The notes: generated by a model from the letters alone, not told the origin. A DNA stretch of 64,000 nucleotides from Cohnella sp. SGD-V74 (GCF_003001675.1 NZ_PVYW01000005.1:248001-312000), one strand, 5' to 3'. Counted from the first letter of the stretch, positions 27,504 to 36,950 are shown. Made by a program: numbers and translations.

Positions 27504-27572
27504 ATTGTAGGGGAAGCCGAGGTCCGCCGTTAGTCATAAGTGTCAGCAATCGGACATGACAAATGTCATGTC
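27504..27572 (-). promoter_or_regulatory. DesR-type operator and activator-dependent promoter of des
   Basis: The inverted repeat GACATGAC-AAAT-GTCATGTC (27553-27572) is followed toward des by a related half-site pair, GTCAT (27532) and TGTCA (27540). On the minus strand a TACAAT -10 box lies at 27504-27509 with no recognisable -35 box at 17 bases. A weak -35 with upstream repeats suits activation by phospho-DesR. Confidence 0.65.
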
Positions 27573-27655
27573 GAAGGATTTTGCCGCAGGAAAGAGGAAA
27601 TCCGTCGAACGATGTCTAAATGTAATAGGATCAACCAGATCCGGAGGCAAGGTTC

Positions 27656-29935
27656 GTGTCCATTAAAGTCAAGCTGTCGCTGCTGATTTCACTGATCGCA
27701 ACGATTATTTTGTCGCTGAATATATCGATTTACTATTACTCGTCCAAGCATGAGATGGAGAACGGCCTGCGGCAGGAAATGCTGACGATCGCCAAGCAGA
27801 TCGGCACCAACCTGGACGCCGCGGAGAAGTCGAAGCGGCTGATGGAGGCCATGATCGGGGAGAAGCTGCGGACGGTGGCGATCGCGGCCAAGAACGAGCT
27901 CGATCCGCGGCTCGACCGGGTTCGGAACGAACAGCTGGCGGAACTGAGCGGCAAGTTCGGCGTCGAGCATATTTCGCTGTGGAAGCGGACGGAGGACGAC
28001 ATCAAGGTGCTCCGTTCCTCCGATCCGAAGGAACTGAACATGGGCTCGAAGACGATGGATTACTGGTACGCGGCGTTTAACCAGCTGTTGGACGACGGCC
28101 AGGTGACGATCGAGCAAGGACAGAAGCTGAACCATTATTGGTCGGGCCCGTACCAGTATGCTTCCTCCGATCCGGACCGGATTCACAAGTGGGGGTACTA
28201 CTACGACGGAACGACCGATTACATCATTAACCCTTACGTGAACGCGCAAGTGTTTCTTGACTACGAGAACAAGATCGGGACGAACGCGCTTATTCGCAGC
28301 GTCATGTCCGGCAACGAGGACATTTTGGCGATTACGGGCTTCGATCCCGAATTTTTCGGCAAGCCTCAGATCGTCAAGATGAAGAAGGGCAAGCCCGTTC
28401 GCAATCTCGACGTCCTGGACGTGCCGTTCGGCGAATACGCCTACGCGGACAAGGAGAAGGATGTTGCTTTCGTCAAGCAGGCGGCGGAGACCGGAGAAGT
28501 GGCAACGGCCAAGTTCAAGGCCGAAGGCAGGGAAGTGTTCAAGAGCTTCATTCCGCTGCAGGATGAGAAACGCTACGTCGTCAGCGTCATTTTCGACTAC
28601 GGATCGATCAGGGAGGCGTTGGACCATCAGCTGTTTCTGCTCGCGGCCATCTCCGCCGGACTTCTCATTCTCGTCTGGATAACCAGCTATTTCATCTCGG
28701 GAGCGATGATTCGGCCGCTGCGGCATATCGTCGATTACGTCAACGAAATCGCGGTCGGCCGATTCGGAAGCCGAATCGAGGTGCGCAGCCGCGACGAGCT
28801 TGGCACGCTGTCTTCGCGGGTGAACGCGATGGCGGACAACTTGCAGACGTATATGGGCAAGCTGAGGGATTCGGCGGAGGAGCTCCGGAGCACGAAGGAA
28901 TACTTGGAATCGTTCGTCAACCATACTTCGGACGCCATTCACGTCACGGATTTGCACGGAGCGGCGATCCAGGCGAACAAGGCGTTCGAAACGATCTACG
29001 GCTGGTGTCCCGAAGACGTGCTCGGTCGGGAGCCGTCGATCGTCCCGGACGATCTGAAGGCGGAGTACGAGGCGATCCGCGCCCGCGTGGCGACCGGCGA
29101 ATCGGTCACGGACTTCGAGACGGTTCGCCTGACGAAGGCAGGGGAGCGCATCGACGTCAGCATCACGGTATCGCCGATCAGGGACGAACGGGAAGAGGTC
29201 GTGGCGATCGCGGAAATCTCACGGAACATCACGGCGAGGAAGCAGGCGGAGGAGGCGATCCGGCGCACCGAGAAGCTGTCGGTCATCGGGCAGCTCGCCG
29301 CGGGCGTGGCCCACGAAATCCGCAATCCGCTGACGACGCTGAGCGGCTTCGTCCAGCTGGGCCAGAAGCAGGGGGCGCTGCCTGCCTCGTACTTGGACAT
29401 CATGCTTCCCGAGCTGGACCGGATCAACTTGATCGTCAGCGAATTTCTCGTGCTGGCCAAGCCGCAGATCATCCAATTCAAGCCGACCGATCTGTCGGAG
29501 CTGCTGAACGACCTGATCTCGCTGCTCGAACCGCAGGCAAGTCTCGTGAACGTCCACTTCCGGACGAGCATCGCGGACAACGTTGGCCCGATCGTATGCG
29601 ACGGGAATCAGTTGAAGCAGGTGTTCATCAACGTGATCAAGAATAGCCTGGAAGCGATGGAGGAGAGCGGTGGAGAAATCGGGATCGAGCTGTTCCGCGA
29701 AGAGGAGACCGCGACCGTTCGGGTGACCGATCAGGGCAGGGGCATCGCGGAAGAGCATATGGACAGACTCGGGGAGCCGTTCTTCACCAGCAAATCTTCC
29801 GGCAACGGGCTGGGCCTCATGGTCAGCCAGCACATCATCGCCAATCACAAAGGCACGATGAGCTTCCGCAGCAAGCCCGGGGTCGGGACGTGCGTGGAGA
29901 TCCGGCTGCCGGGTTCGGCGCTGCTTCCGGCCTGA
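27656..29935 (+). CDS. PAS-containing sensor histidine kinase (sporulation-kinase-like)
   Basis: 759 residues: membrane helix (about 7-27), a large extracytoplasmic sensing region (about 28-322), second helix (about 325-347), HAMP, a PAS domain (about 420-535), HisKA with phospho-His at 553 (GVAHEIRNPLTTLSGF) and HATPase with DQGRGI and GNGLGLMVSQ. The kinase part resembles KinA/KinE sporulation kinases. No response regulator is adjacent, as is usual for phosphorelay kinases. Starts with GTG behind CGGAGG. Confidence 0.9.
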   Translation: MSIKVKLSLLISLIATIILSLNISIYYYSSKHEMENGLRQEMLTIAKQIGTNLDAAEKSKRLMEAMIGEKLRTVAIAAKNELDPRLDRVRNEQLAELSGKFGVEHISLWKRTEDDIKVLRSSDPKELNMGSKTMDYWYAAFNQLLDDGQVTIEQGQKLNHYWSGPYQYASSDPDRIHKWGYYYDGTTDYIINPYVNAQVFLDYENKIGTNALIRSVMSGNEDILAITGFDPEFFGKPQIVKMKKGKPVRNLDVLDVPFGEYAYADKEKDVAFVKQAAETGEVATAKFKAEGREVFKSFIPLQDEKRYVVSVIFDYGSIREALDHQLFLLAAISAGLLILVWITSYFISGAMIRPLRHIVDYVNEIAVGRFGSRIEVRSRDELGTLSSRVNAMADNLQTYMGKLRDSAEELRSTKEYLESFVNHTSDAIHVTDLHGAAIQANKAFETIYGWCPEDVLGREPSIVPDDLKAEYEAIRARVATGESVTDFETVRLTKAGERIDVSITVSPIRDEREEVVAIAEISRNITARKQAEEAIRRTEKLSVIGQLAAGVAHEIRNPLTTLSGFVQLGQKQGALPASYLDIMLPELDRINLIVSEFLVLAKPQIIQFKPTDLSELLNDLISLLEPQASLVNVHFRTSIADNVGPIVCDGNQLKQVFINVIKNSLEAMEESGGEIGIELFREEETATVRVTDQGRGIAEEHMDRLGEPFFTSKSSGNGLGLMVSQHIIANHKGTMSFRSKPGVGTCVEIRLPGSALLPA

Positions 29936-29971
29936 GCCGTTGCAGCGTCCGGTACGGCTGGACGCGAGATA

Positions 29972-29994
29972 AAAGTTAGAGCGGTTTAACTTTA
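29972..29994. promoter_or_regulatory. Small inverted repeat before the MFS gene of the iron cluster
   Basis: AAAGTTA and TAACTTT (7-bp arms, 9-base spacer) lie 20 bases before the start at 30014. It could be an operator; I cannot link it to a known regulator. Confidence 0.35.
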
Positions 29995-30013
29995 GGGTGG
30001 GAGTTAACGATTC

Positions 30014-31195
30014 TTGAGAGTTGCATCCGATTTTCGGCGATTTATACGAATTCGCTGGGCATGGGCGCTCGTGGCGGCGATGTTCCTGTACGGCATCGGC
30101 GTCGGGGTTCTCGCGCCGATGAACGCCATCTATATGAAGGACGGCATCGGCTTGACGAAGGCGCAGATCACCTGGGTGTTCAGCAGCTCGCTGCTGCTGA
30201 ACATGCTGCTGACCGTGGCTGCGGGATTGTTCAGCGACCGGTTGAGAAGGCGGAAGGCGATTCCGATGGTTGCGGCGGCCTTGTGCGCCTGCGGCCTGCT
30301 CGTCTACATGCGGGCGGACGGCTTCGCGCCGGCTCTGATCGGCATGGCGCTTGCGAGCGCGCCGTCCGGCATGATCATGGGCCAGATGTTCGCGATGGCC
30401 CGCAACCATTATACCCGTTGGGCGCCGGACATCGTGGAGATCTCGCAGTTGTGGCTGCGGGCGACGTTCAGCGTCGGCTTCTTCTCGGGCCTGCTCGTCG
30501 GGGCGAACGTCTATCTGTTCGCGTCTTTCCGCGGCGTGCTGTGGGGCAATCTGCTTGGTTATGTCGCGTTGTTCTCGCTGCTGCTGTTGTACCGCGAGGT
30601 CGAGACGGAGCCGGGAGCGAAGCGGGCGGCGGGAGGAGAACCGTATTCCCTGGCCATGCTGATCGCGCTGCTGCTGCTCTCCTGCGCCGACGCGATCCGC
30701 GGGCTTTACTTGCCGCTTGTCGTCAGCGGGAAGTTCGGAGATCCCCGTTACGCCTCCTATCTGTGGAGCGCCCAGGCGGTGTTCGAGCTGCTGTTTATGA
30801 CAATGGCAGGGTATTGGGCGGCGAAATACGGCAGCAAGCGGCTTATCCTGTACGCGGCCATCGGCGCTTTCGTCACCTATATCGTTTATGCGCAGACGGA
30901 TTCGCTTGCGGTGTATTTTACGATGCAGCCGGTGTATTCCTTCTTCGTATCCGTTCTGCTCGGAGTGGCGATGGGGTACGTGCAGCGCATGTTCATTCAT
31001 CGCGCAGGCTTCGGAGCCAGCCTGTACGTCTTCATCACCCAGACCGCGTCGCTCGTCGGCTACATGCTGCCGCTTGTCGTCCCGGGCATCTCCGCGGACA
31101 TCTTCTATATTCCCGCCGGTCTCGTGCTGATCTCCGTTGCGATTCAATGCGTCGTGTTGCTGAGGGAAAGAACTGTCGGATACAATAGGGGATAA
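30014..31195 (+). CDS. MFS transporter in the iron cluster
   Basis: 393 residues, 12 predicted helices. The loop 2-3 motif reads FSDRLRRRKAIP. It starts at TTG behind GGTGGGAG. The next gene, an AraC/siderophore-binding-domain regulator, begins 25 bases downstream, so the two are likely co-transcribed. That context suggests siderophore export or uptake of an iron chelate, but the sequence itself does not specify a substrate. Confidence 0.88.
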   Translation: MRVASDFRRFIRIRWAWALVAAMFLYGIGVGVLAPMNAIYMKDGIGLTKAQITWVFSSSLLLNMLLTVAAGLFSDRLRRRKAIPMVAAALCACGLLVYMRADGFAPALIGMALASAPSGMIMGQMFAMARNHYTRWAPDIVEISQLWLRATFSVGFFSGLLVGANVYLFASFRGVLWGNLLGYVALFSLLLLYREVETEPGAKRAAGGEPYSLAMLIALLLLSCADAIRGLYLPLVVSGKFGDPRYASYLWSAQAVFELLFMTMAGYWAAKYGSKRLILYAAIGAFVTYIVYAQTDSLAVYFTMQPVYSFFVSVLLGVAMGYVQRMFIHRAGFGASLYVFITQTASLVGYMLPLVVPGISADIFYIPAGLVLISVAIQCVVLLRERTVGYNRG

Positions 31196-31220
31196 TCTTG
31201 AGCACGGGAGAGATTCAGAC

Positions 31221-32759
31221 ATGCATACCGCGGGCTTCGCGCCGCTTCAATACCAAGGCTCCGACGAGCTGCAGCTTGCCGGAGGGGATCGGGTCGGTCT
31301 GCCGGCGCATGCGAGCGACCGGTTCGGCATCTGTCTCCATGCCGATCTCAGGGCGGCATTGGACGACCCCAGGGGACGGGCGGTCCGAATCCCGGCCGGA
31401 GAAATGTTCCATCTGCCGGCAGGCCGGGCGGCCGCGATCGAGCAGCTCTCGTCGGGACGGGCCTCTCTGCTGCTTGTCTCTTTCAGCGGACTGTCGCGCG
31501 AAGAGAAGGAGGGAGGTCGAATGGCTCCCGGGGGCATCCAGCGTTTTCGCGTTCCCCAGATGAAGAATTGGGTGTCCGAATTCACTGGAACGCTGGCCGC
31601 GGATTGGAGCCTGCCGGACTACTACCAGGCCCAATCTCGCCTGTACGCGATCGCGTCCGCCTATACGAACGCTCGCCTGCATCCGGCGCGCGACGAGGCG
31701 GAGCTGACCGATTGCCTGGAGCAGACGCGCCAGAGAATCCGCGACAACTACGACGCGGCGCTGGATATGGAAGAGCTGGCTAGAAATTCGGGCGTCAGCT
31801 CGACCCGTTTCTACAAAATGTTCCGCAAGATGACGGGCTTAAGCCCGCTGAAGTATTTGACCACGAGAAGGCTGTCCGCTTCACTTCGCCTGTTGGCCGA
31901 TCCGAACGTCAGCGTCACGGAAGCGGCGCACTCGGTCGGGTATCCGGACGAATATTATTTCAGCAGACTGTTCAAGAAGCAGATGGGGCTGACGCCGACG
32001 GACTACGCCTCGCGGGCGCAGGTGTCCGTCGCGGCCCTCTGCGCAATTTTCCGGGGCGACTTGGCCGTGCTCGGCATTACGCCTCGCGTTACGCTGACGA
32101 GAGACTGGGATCTGGAGACGGACAATCTGGAGCAGTATTTGCAAGAGATCCGGGAGGCCAGGCCGGACCGTATTTTGTCCGGCCCGCTGGCGGACGACTT
32201 GATCGCCGAGCTGCGGACGATCGCGCCGCTGACCGTGTATCGTTGGCACGACCATTCCTGGAAGAAGCGGTTGGCGGATTTCGCGGAGCTGCTCGGACTG
32301 GAGAGCGTGGCGCGGCGCTGGCTCGCCGACTTCGAGAGCAAGTCGGACAACGCGAGGCAGCACGTCGAGGAGCGGCTGCAGGATACGCCATTTCTGATTG
32401 TCGGCGTTCGTCAAGGCAATTTTCGGGTGTACGGCAAGCTCAGGCGCAAGTTCACCGACTTGCTCTACGACGAACTGCATTTTCAGGCGCCTCCGGCGGC
32501 GGACGAGATCGGATTTCTGGACAAGCCGGACGTGCGCGAGGTGATGGAGCTGAACAGCGAGCACGTGCTGTTCCTGATCGAATTTCCGGCGGACGACGAG
32601 TTCTGCGCCGGGCTGGAGAGGCAATGGAAGAGCAAGCCAGGGGAAAGGCGCTGCATGTTCATCCGGCTGGGAGAGCCGTTTCTGTACAATGCCGAGATGC
32701 ACGAGCGGCTCGTCGATCAGATCGTCGACTACTTGTTTTCCGACGATCGAACCAAATAG
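31221..32759 (+). CDS. AraC-family regulator with C-terminal ferri-siderophore-binding domain (Btr-like)
   Basis: 512 residues. An N-terminal cupin-like part (1-150), a double HTH of the AraC type (about 170-265, ELARNSGVSSTRFYKMF and AAHSVGYPDEYYFSRLFKKQMG) and a C-terminal periplasmic-binding-protein-like domain (about 285-505). This is the arrangement of Bacillus Btr, which senses a ferric siderophore in the cytosol and activates its importer. The downstream YclNOPQ-type genes are the natural target. Two direct repeats beginning at its stop codon are a candidate operator. Confidence 0.9.
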   Translation: MHTAGFAPLQYQGSDELQLAGGDRVGLPAHASDRFGICLHADLRAALDDPRGRAVRIPAGEMFHLPAGRAAAIEQLSSGRASLLLVSFSGLSREEKEGGRMAPGGIQRFRVPQMKNWVSEFTGTLAADWSLPDYYQAQSRLYAIASAYTNARLHPARDEAELTDCLEQTRQRIRDNYDAALDMEELARNSGVSSTRFYKMFRKMTGLSPLKYLTTRRLSASLRLLADPNVSVTEAAHSVGYPDEYYFSRLFKKQMGLTPTDYASRAQVSVAALCAIFRGDLAVLGITPRVTLTRDWDLETDNLEQYLQEIREARPDRILSGPLADDLIAELRTIAPLTVYRWHDHSWKKRLADFAELLGLESVARRWLADFESKSDNARQHVEERLQDTPFLIVGVRQGNFRVYGKLRRKFTDLLYDELHFQAPPAADEIGFLDKPDVREVMELNSEHVLFLIEFPADDEFCAGLERQWKSKPGERRCMFIRLGEPFLYNAEMHERLVDQIVDYLFSDDRTK

Positions 32760-32789
32760 AAATGTCCATGGAGAAATCGAAATGTCCAT
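32759..32789 (+). promoter_or_regulatory. Direct repeats, candidate AraC/Btr-type operator
   Basis: GAAATGTCCAT occurs at 32759-32769 and again at 32779-32789, a 20-bp period (about two helical turns). It sits between the AraC-type regulator and the importer it presumably controls. AraC activators bind such direct repeats upstream of the promoter. Confidence 0.65.
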
Positions 32790-32834
32790 TCCGGTTTCTC
32801 TTTTTTTATGTAAAATGGGAAAAGTACATGCAAA

Positions 32835-32849
32835 TGAGAATCATTATCA
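32835..32849 (+). promoter_or_regulatory. Fur box
   Basis: TGAGAATCATTATCA differs at one position from the Bacillus 7-1-7 Fur box TGATAATnATTATCA. It lies 17 bases before the ATG of yclN and just downstream of an AT-rich -10-like TAAAAT (32811-32816), a position suited to iron-dependent repression. Confidence 0.85.
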
Positions 32850-32865
32850 CGAAGAGAGAGTCGCA

Positions 32866-33816
32866 ATGAAAATCGGTTATTTATGGGTCGCGCTTATCGT
32901 ACTTTCGTTTACTTCCTTGTTCGTCGGCGTATCCAGCCTGACCCCGCTCGATCTGTTCCGAATGACGGATTATCAGTGGGAGATTATGTGGATCAGCCGC
33001 ATTCCGAGACTGGTCAGCATTCTGATCGCCGGAGTGGGGATGAGCGTCATCGGCCTGATCATGCAGCAGCTCGCGCGGAACAAATTCGTCTCGCCGACGA
33101 CGGCGGGAACGACGGATTCCGCAAGCCTGGGCGTGCTGATCGCGATTTTGCTGTTCCCGGGAGCTTCGCCGCTGTTTAAGATCGTCGTTGCGTTCGCGTT
33201 CGCGCTCGGCGGCACGATGCTGTTCATGCGGATTCTGAACCGGATTCAATTCCGCGATCCGATCCTGATCGCGCTCGTAGGCTTGATGTTCGGCGGCATC
33301 GTCGGATCGATCACCACTTTCCTGGCGCTCAAGTACAATCTGCTGCAAAGCGTGAACAGCTGGCTGTTCGGCGACTTCTCTTCCATCCTGAAGGGAAAAT
33401 ACGAAATGCTCTACGTCAGCCTGCCGCTCATCGCGCTGGCCTATCTGTACGCGAACCGATTTACGATCGCGGGGATGGGGGAGGAGTTCGCGGTGAATCT
33501 GGGGCTGAAGTATCGCCAGGTCGTCCATCTCGGGCTCGGCATCGTCGCCCTCGTGGCCGCGGTCATCCTGCTGACGGTCGGCTCCCTGCCTTTCCTGGGA
33601 CTGATCATCCCCAACATCGTTTCTCTGTACAAGGGCGACAACCTGCGAAGCAGTCTTCCGCATACGGCATTGCTGGGAGCGGTATTCGTGCTCGCCTGCG
33701 ATATTCTCGGCCGGATTATCATCTATCCGTACGAGATTTCGATCGGCCTGATGGTCGGCGTGATCGGCAGCGGCATCTTCCTCTACTTGCTGTTAAGGAG
33801 GAAGAACCATGCGTGA
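32866..33816 (+). CDS. yclN: Ferri-siderophore ABC permease (YclN-like)
   Basis: 316 residues, FecCD/BtuC-type permease with about nine helices. Segments such as GLIMQQLARNKFVSPTTAGT, GLIIPNIVSLYKGDNLRSSLPHT and EISIGLMVGVIGSGIFLYLLLRRK closely match B. subtilis YclN, the petrobactin importer permease. The ATG at 32866 follows GAGAGAG and lies behind the Fur box. It overlaps the next permease by 8 bases. A longer frame from 32689 overlaps the regulator and is not the start. Confidence 0.94.
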   Translation: MKIGYLWVALIVLSFTSLFVGVSSLTPLDLFRMTDYQWEIMWISRIPRLVSILIAGVGMSVIGLIMQQLARNKFVSPTTAGTTDSASLGVLIAILLFPGASPLFKIVVAFAFALGGTMLFMRILNRIQFRDPILIALVGLMFGGIVGSITTFLALKYNLLQSVNSWLFGDFSSILKGKYEMLYVSLPLIALAYLYANRFTIAGMGEEFAVNLGLKYRQVVHLGLGIVALVAAVILLTVGSLPFLGLIIPNIVSLYKGDNLRSSLPHTALLGAVFVLACDILGRIIIYPYEISIGLMVGVIGSGIFLYLLLRRKNHA

Positions 33817-34759
33817 TTCATGGAAGCTGGCCGCGCTCGCGGCGCTTGCGATCGGCCTGATCGCCCTGTTCATGACGATCGACGGCAGCGGCAACTGGGA
33901 CTACATACTGCCGCGGCGCGCGAAGAAAATAGCGGCCATTATTCTGACCGGAGCGGCCATCTCGATCTCGACCGTCGTCTTCCAGACGCTGACGAACAAC
34001 AAAATCCTGACGCCGACGCTCATGGGTCTCGACTCCATGTACTTGCTGCTGCAGACGGCGATCGTGTTCCTCTTCGGCTCCACCGTGCTTACGTCGATGG
34101 CGAAAAACGTGCAGTTCGCTCTGGCCGTCGGCTTGATGATGCTGTTCGCGGGGGTGCTCTACAAGCTTCTCTTCAAGAGAGAAGGCAACCATCTCTACTT
34201 CCTGCTGCTCGTCGGCATTATTTGCGGGACGTTCTTCTCGAGCATCGCCAGCTTTATGCAGATGCTGCTCGACCCGAACGACTTCATGGTCGTTCAGGAT
34301 AAAATGTTCGCCAGCTTCAACAACATGAATACCGACGTGCTGATCGTGTCCGTCGTTCTCGTGCTGCTGGTGCTGCTGATCTTCTACCGGGACTTCAAGT
34401 ATTTGGACGTCATGGCGCTGGGCAAGGAACACTCGGTCAATCTGGGCGTTCCGCACGACCGCATCACGAAGCGGCTGCTCGTCGCGGTCGCGCTGCTCGT
34501 CGCGGTGTCGACGGCGCTCGTCGGTCCGGTCACTTTTCTCGGCCTGCTCGTCTCGAACGTCGCGTATCGGCTGCTGAGCACGTTCCGTCACCAAGTCGTG
34601 ATCGCGGGCACCGTATTGATCAGCATCGTCGCCTTGGTAGGCGGCCAACTGATCGTCGAGAGGGTGTTCACTTTCTCTACGACGCTTAGCGTCATTCTCA
34701 ATTTCATCGGCGGAATCTACTTCCTATACTTGTTGTTGAAGGAGAGCAAGGCAACGTGA
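33809..34759 (+). CDS. yclO: Ferri-siderophore ABC permease (YclO-like)
   Basis: 316 residues, second FecCD-type permease subunit. Conserved parts include SISTVVFQTLTNNKILTPTLMG, GKEHSVNLGVPHDRI (the ATPase-coupling region) and GPVTFLGLLVSNVAYRLL. It pairs with the upstream subunit as a heterodimeric channel for a ferric catecholate or citrate-type siderophore such as petrobactin. AAGGAGG lies inside the end of yclN. Confidence 0.94.
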   Translation: MRDSWKLAALAALAIGLIALFMTIDGSGNWDYILPRRAKKIAAIILTGAAISISTVVFQTLTNNKILTPTLMGLDSMYLLLQTAIVFLFGSTVLTSMAKNVQFALAVGLMMLFAGVLYKLLFKREGNHLYFLLLVGIICGTFFSSIASFMQMLLDPNDFMVVQDKMFASFNNMNTDVLIVSVVLVLLVLLIFYRDFKYLDVMALGKEHSVNLGVPHDRITKRLLVAVALLVAVSTALVGPVTFLGLLVSNVAYRLLSTFRHQVVIAGTVLISIVALVGGQLIVERVFTFSTTLSVILNFIGGIYFLYLLLKESKAT

Positions 34760-35514
34760 TTGAAGCAAAAGGCATTACGAAGCGCTACGGGGACAAGCAC
34801 GGCATACACGAGGTTACGGCCTCGATCGCGAAAGGCAAAATTACGTCCTTCATCGGACCGAACGGCGCGGGCAAGAGCACGCTGCTGTCCGTCATCAGCA
34901 GGCTGCTGGCCCCCGACGCGGGGGAGGTGCGGATCGACGGCTTGGATGTCGGCAAGACGGACAGCGCGGAGCTGGCCCGCAAAATCTCGATCCTGAAGCA
35001 GGCGAACACGATCAACGTCCGTCTGACCGTGCTGGACCTCGTCCAGTTCGGCCGCTTTCCTCACAGCAAGGGCAGGCTGAACGCCGAGGATCGTAAGCAC
35101 GTCGAAGCCTCGATCCGTTACATGGAGCTCGAAGAGCTGCAGGACAAATATTTGGACCAGCTCAGCGGCGGGCAGAAGCAGCGGGCGTTCATCGCGATGG
35201 TGCTCGCGCAGGATACCGAATACATTTTGCTCGACGAGCCGCTGAACAACCTGGACATGAAGCATTCCGTCCAGATTATGAAGGTGCTGCGCCGCTTGAC
35301 CGACGAGCTGGGCAAGACGATCGTGCTCGTCCTTCACGACATCAACTTCGCTTCGGCTTATTCCGACTATATCGTCGCGATGAGAGAAGGAACGATCGTC
35401 AGATCGGGACCGACGGACGAGATGATCGATACGGCGGTGCTGAAGGACATTTACGATATGCACATTCCGATCCACGTCGTGGACGGGAAAAAAGTGTGCG
35501 TCTATTTCTCTTGA
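34756..35514 (+). CDS. yclP: Ferri-siderophore ABC ATPase (YclP-like)
   Basis: 252 residues. Walker A GPNGAGKST (about 35-43), signature LSGGQKQR, Walker B YILLDEPLNNLD and the H-loop LVLHDINFASAYSD. It powers the two-permease channel. The GTG start overlaps the yclO stop as GTGA, so translation is coupled. Confidence 0.95.
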   Translation: MIEAKGITKRYGDKHGIHEVTASIAKGKITSFIGPNGAGKSTLLSVISRLLAPDAGEVRIDGLDVGKTDSAELARKISILKQANTINVRLTVLDLVQFGRFPHSKGRLNAEDRKHVEASIRYMELEELQDKYLDQLSGGQKQRAFIAMVLAQDTEYILLDEPLNNLDMKHSVQIMKVLRRLTDELGKTIVLVLHDINFASAYSDYIVAMREGTIVRSGPTDEMIDTAVLKDIYDMHIPIHVVDGKKVCVYFS

Positions 35515-35525
35515 GTTATATTGGT

Positions 35526-35555
35526 TTGCTCTTGCAAGCCGAATGACTATATAAA
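35526..35555 (+). promoter_or_regulatory. Possible internal promoter before yclQ
   Basis: TTGCTC (35526-35531) and TATAAA (35550-35555) are 18 bases apart in the 67-base gap after yclP. A separate promoter would allow extra binding protein to be made. Confidence 0.35.
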
Positions 35556-35581
35556 AATATATTTCTTAGGAGTGGTCTATT

Positions 35582-36598
35582 GTGAAGAAAGCATTCTCCC
35601 TCATTCTGATGTCCGTCATGGCGATCGCGATTCTCGCCGCATGCGGATCCAAAAACAATAACGAAGGCGCCGCGAGCCCTTCGGCCAGCCCGGCCGCGTC
35701 TCCGAGCGCATCCGCGTCTGCGTCCGAATCCGCCAGCCCTTCCGAGTCCGCGGCTCCGGCCGAAGTGACGATTACGCACGCCCTCGGCACGGCCGTCGTC
35801 AAGACGAATCCGGAGAAGGTCGTCGTGTTCGACTACGGCACGCTCGATACGCTCGGCAAGCTGGGCATCGAAGTGCTGGCGCTGCCCAAGGCGTCGATCC
35901 CGGGCAATCTGTCTCAATACGACGACGCGAAATACGAAGATGCGGGCACCTTGTTCGAGCCGGACTTCGAGAAGCTGAACAAGCTGAAGCCGGACGTCAT
36001 CTTCATCGGCGGCAGAACCGGCGAAGCCTACGAAGAGCTGAACAAAATCGCTCCGACGATCCAGATGTCGGTCGACTTCTCCAACTATTTGGATTCTTTC
36101 AAAAACAACGCCAACATTATCGGACAAATTTTCGGCAAGGAAGCCGAAGTTTCCGCGGCAATCGCGGAGTACGACGCGGCCGTGGCGGATTTGCAAGGCA
36201 AGGCGTCCGGCGCGGGCAAAGCCTTGATCGTGCTGACGACGGGCGGCAAAATCAGCGCTTACGGACCGGGCTCGCGCTTCGGCAGCATCCACGATATTTT
36301 CGGCTTTGCTCCGGTTGACGCCGATATCAAGGTCGATACGCACGGCAACAGCATCTCCAACGAATACATCGCCGAGAAAAACCCGGACGTCCTGTTTGTC
36401 GTCGACCGCGACGCGGTCGTCAGCGGCGACGGCGCTTCTCCGGCCAAAGAAGTGATCGAGAACGACCTCGTGAAGAAAACGAACGCCTACAAAAACGGCA
36501 AAATCGTCTATCTTAACCCGAACTTCTGGTATTTGTCCGGCGGCGGCCTGAATACGGAATTGGAGATGGTCAAAGAGGCGGCCCAGGCTGTACAATAA
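35582..36598 (+). CDS. yclQ: Siderophore-binding lipoprotein (YclQ-like)
   Basis: 338 residues. Signal peptide with lipobox ILAACGS (Cys near 21), a Ser/Ala/Pro-rich spacer (SPSASPAASPS-type) and a class III substrate-binding fold starting at VTITHALGTAVVKTNPEKVV. It captures the ferric siderophore outside and delivers it to YclNO. Starts with GTG behind TAGGAGTGG. The order N-O-P-Q is that of the B. subtilis petrobactin system. Confidence 0.93.
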   Translation: MKKAFSLILMSVMAIAILAACGSKNNNEGAASPSASPAASPSASASASESASPSESAAPAEVTITHALGTAVVKTNPEKVVVFDYGTLDTLGKLGIEVLALPKASIPGNLSQYDDAKYEDAGTLFEPDFEKLNKLKPDVIFIGGRTGEAYEELNKIAPTIQMSVDFSNYLDSFKNNANIIGQIFGKEAEVSAAIAEYDAAVADLQGKASGAGKALIVLTTGGKISAYGPGSRFGSIHDIFGFAPVDADIKVDTHGNSISNEYIAEKNPDVLFVVDRDAVVSGDGASPAKEVIENDLVKKTNAYKNGKIVYLNPNFWYLSGGGLNTELEMVKEAAQAVQ

Positions 36599-36623
36599 AA
36601 AGGATTACAAGGAGGAGTAGCCG

Positions 36624-36950
36624 ATGCTTATTCAGACGAGAACGATCGCGGTGCAGAAGGGGAACGCAGACAAAGTTGTCGAGAGATTCAGCCAGGAAGG
36701 CGTTCTCGATGAACGGGAAGGTCTGATCGACATTACCGTTATGACGAACAAGCGGAGCAAGGACATCGACGAAGTCGTCGTCATCATTCGCTGGGAGTCC
36801 GAGGAAGCCTGGAAAAACTGGGAGAAGAGCCCCGAGCACATTCAAGGGCACCGCAATAGCAAAGGTCAAACTCCTCCAGACTACGTCATCAGCACGACCG
36901 TCAACATGTACGACGTGAACAAAGTCAGGACGGGGAAATTCGGACAATAG
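36624..36950 (+). CDS. hmoA: Haem-degrading monooxygenase HmoA
   Basis: 108 residues, the exact length of B. subtilis HmoA. The pattern ADKVVERFSQEGVLDEREGL, VVIIRWESEEAWKNWEKS, HIQGHRN and the end TTVNMYDVNKVRTGKF follows that protein closely. It is an ABM-fold dimer that opens haem to release iron. AAGGAGG precedes the ATG. It lies 25 bases after yclQ, so haem iron release appears to be made together with siderophore uptake. Confidence 0.92.
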   Translation: MLIQTRTIAVQKGNADKVVERFSQEGVLDEREGLIDITVMTNKRSKDIDEVVVIIRWESEEAWKNWEKSPEHIQGHRNSKGQTPPDYVISTTVNMYDVNKVRTGKFGQ

